From contig JALNXC010000112.1 of NCBI GenBank assembly GCA_023230535.1, forward strand, positions 1-5,509: a DNA stretch of 5,509 nt, written 5' to 3'. Each line of letters opens with the position of its first letter. Position 1 is the stretch's first letter. This document shows, piece after piece, positions 4,914 to 5,509 of the stretch. Both the position numbers and the translations under genes were made by a program. Below the pieces are notes generated by a model. That model was not told the origin of the DNA and ran no database searches. It saw only the letters and a list, made by a program, of their open reading frames with translations. The stretch is from Alkaliphilus sp. (lineage in GTDB: Bacteria > Bacillota > Clostridia > Peptostreptococcales > Natronincolaceae).

Positions 4914-4963
4914 GGCGATCATAGGTTATTCTACAATTATATGTAGGAGGGCCTCTGATCGTC
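4914..4963 (+). other. Hairpin upstream of mfd
   Basis: CGATCA (4916-4921) pairs with TGATCG (4956-4961), and AGG (4923-4925) with CCT (4952-4954), across one mismatch. Inside, CTACA (4931-4935) pairs with TGTAG (4942-4946) around a 6-nt loop. No T-run follows, so it is not an obvious terminator. It lies in the 132-nt gap between the PrsW-like gene and mfd and could be a leader structure or an extension of the neighbouring repeat. Confidence 0.4.
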
Positions 4964-5008
4964 TTATAGGCATTTCAAATATTAAAGGCTATTTAGGAAG
5001 TGATAAGA

Positions 5009-5509
5009 ATGGACAAGGAATTGTTGCTCGCACCTATGAAAAATTCCATGGACTATATGCAACTTATAGATAATATTAAAAAAGAAAAAACCCCTATAGC
5101 GTTATATGGGCTCAATGAAACCCAAAAATCGCATATAGTATACGGAATTCATAGCGAATCAAAAGGCCAAGTTTGTATGATAACATACAATGACATGGAA
5201 GCCAAACAGATATATGAAGATCTGAAATTTTATGCGGGAAATAAGGCTTTACTATTCCCGGCAAAAGATATAGTATTTTATCATATGGAAGCTATAAGCC
5301 ACGATGCGGAAGAAGAGAGAATGAGGGCAATAGAAAAAATCATAGAAAAAAAGGACTGCATTGTTGTCACATCGATAGAAGCGCTGTTGCGCCAATTGCC
5401 TCCCCCCGCGTCTTATGCCGAAAATCGGATAAGTTTTGAGGTAGGAAAAACGGGGGATCTGACAGATGTGATAGAAACCTTTGTCCTTCAAGGCTATGAG
5501 AGAATGGAT
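5009..5509 (+). CDS. mfd: Transcription-repair coupling factor Mfd, N-terminal part (cut by window end)
   Basis: Mfd removes RNA polymerase stalled at lesions and recruits UvrA to start nucleotide excision repair. The 167 residues seen are the beginning of a protein usually over 1,100 residues long; the frame is open to the last base. They cover the UvrB-like N-terminal module. IALYGLNETQKSHIVYGI (30-47) is the degenerate P-loop region, where Mfd lacks the UvrB lysine context for ATP binding. FPAKDIVFYHMEAISHD (83-99) with EEERMRAIEKI (101-111) and IVVTSIEALLRQLPPP (118-133) are characteristic of the domain. The UvrA-binding region is only partly present, and the RNA polymerase-binding and translocase domains lie beyond the window. 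AGGAAGTG (4995-5002) is 6 nt before the ATG. The position after pth matches B. subtilis, where only fin separates spoVC and mfd. Its promoter is not evident. Confidence 0.95.
   Translation, partial: MDKELLLAPMKNSMDYMQLIDNIKKEKTPIALYGLNETQKSHIVYGIHSESKGQVCMITYNDMEAKQIYEDLKFYAGNKALLFPAKDIVFYHMEAISHDAEEERMRAIEKIIEKKDCIVVTSIEALLRQLPPPASYAENRISFEVGKTGDLTDVIETFVLQGYERMD

Noticed and set aside
4717..4914. Overlapping + strand frame inside the PrsW-like gene
   Set aside because: It is out of frame with the motif-bearing protein, lacks a ribosome site and runs into repeat unit D.

Overview
The window carries a conserved Bacillota housekeeping and sporulation neighbourhood, all on the + strand: spoVG, glmU, prs, pth, a small membrane-protein gene, and the 5' part of mfd. 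The organism is most likely a spore-forming member of class Clostridia. The reasons are the gene order, moderately AT-rich coding sequence, strong Shine-Dalgarno sites, a textbook-like sigma-H promoter before spoVG, and clostridial-type GlmU and Mfd sequences. Genus cannot be told from the sequence alone.

Layout: positions 1-265 hold no gene but a cluster of three related GGGCGGAC...GTCCGCCC hairpin repeats, two of them inside a 103-bp direct repeat. An AT-rich stretch follows, then a sigma-H-type promoter (321-349) and a leader of about 100 nt. SpoVG (460-876) has a normal core plus an unusual glutamate-rich tail, and is closed by an intrinsic terminator (889-920). A new putative promoter and two small palindromes precede glmU (1028-2398). 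Then come prs (2433-3374) and pth (3457-4047), probably co-transcribed.

The 439-bp gap after pth is accessory in character. It has degenerate copies of a CATGGGGTCAGGTAC-type repeat, the first of which encodes the last residues of Pth. It also has a 198-bp foldback (MITE-like) element with 19-bp perfect terminal inverted repeats. Beyond lies a separate promoter and a 129-residue multi-pass membrane protein with the conserved polar motifs of PrsW-type intramembrane metalloproteases (4487-4876), followed at once by an inverted copy of the same repeat. A hairpin (4914-4963) lies before mfd (5009 to window end), which is truncated by the window.

How the genes work together: GlmU makes UDP-GlcNAc for the wall, Prs makes PRPP for nucleotides and some amino acids, Pth rescues peptidyl-tRNA, Mfd couples repair to transcription, and SpoVG is a nucleic-acid-binding regulator. 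The grouping is a conserved chromosomal neighbourhood rather than one pathway. The most unusual parts are the repeat-bracketed PrsW-like gene, the foldback element, the repeat-extended Pth and the acidic SpoVG tail. I see no complete defence system, CRISPR array, transposase or RNA gene.
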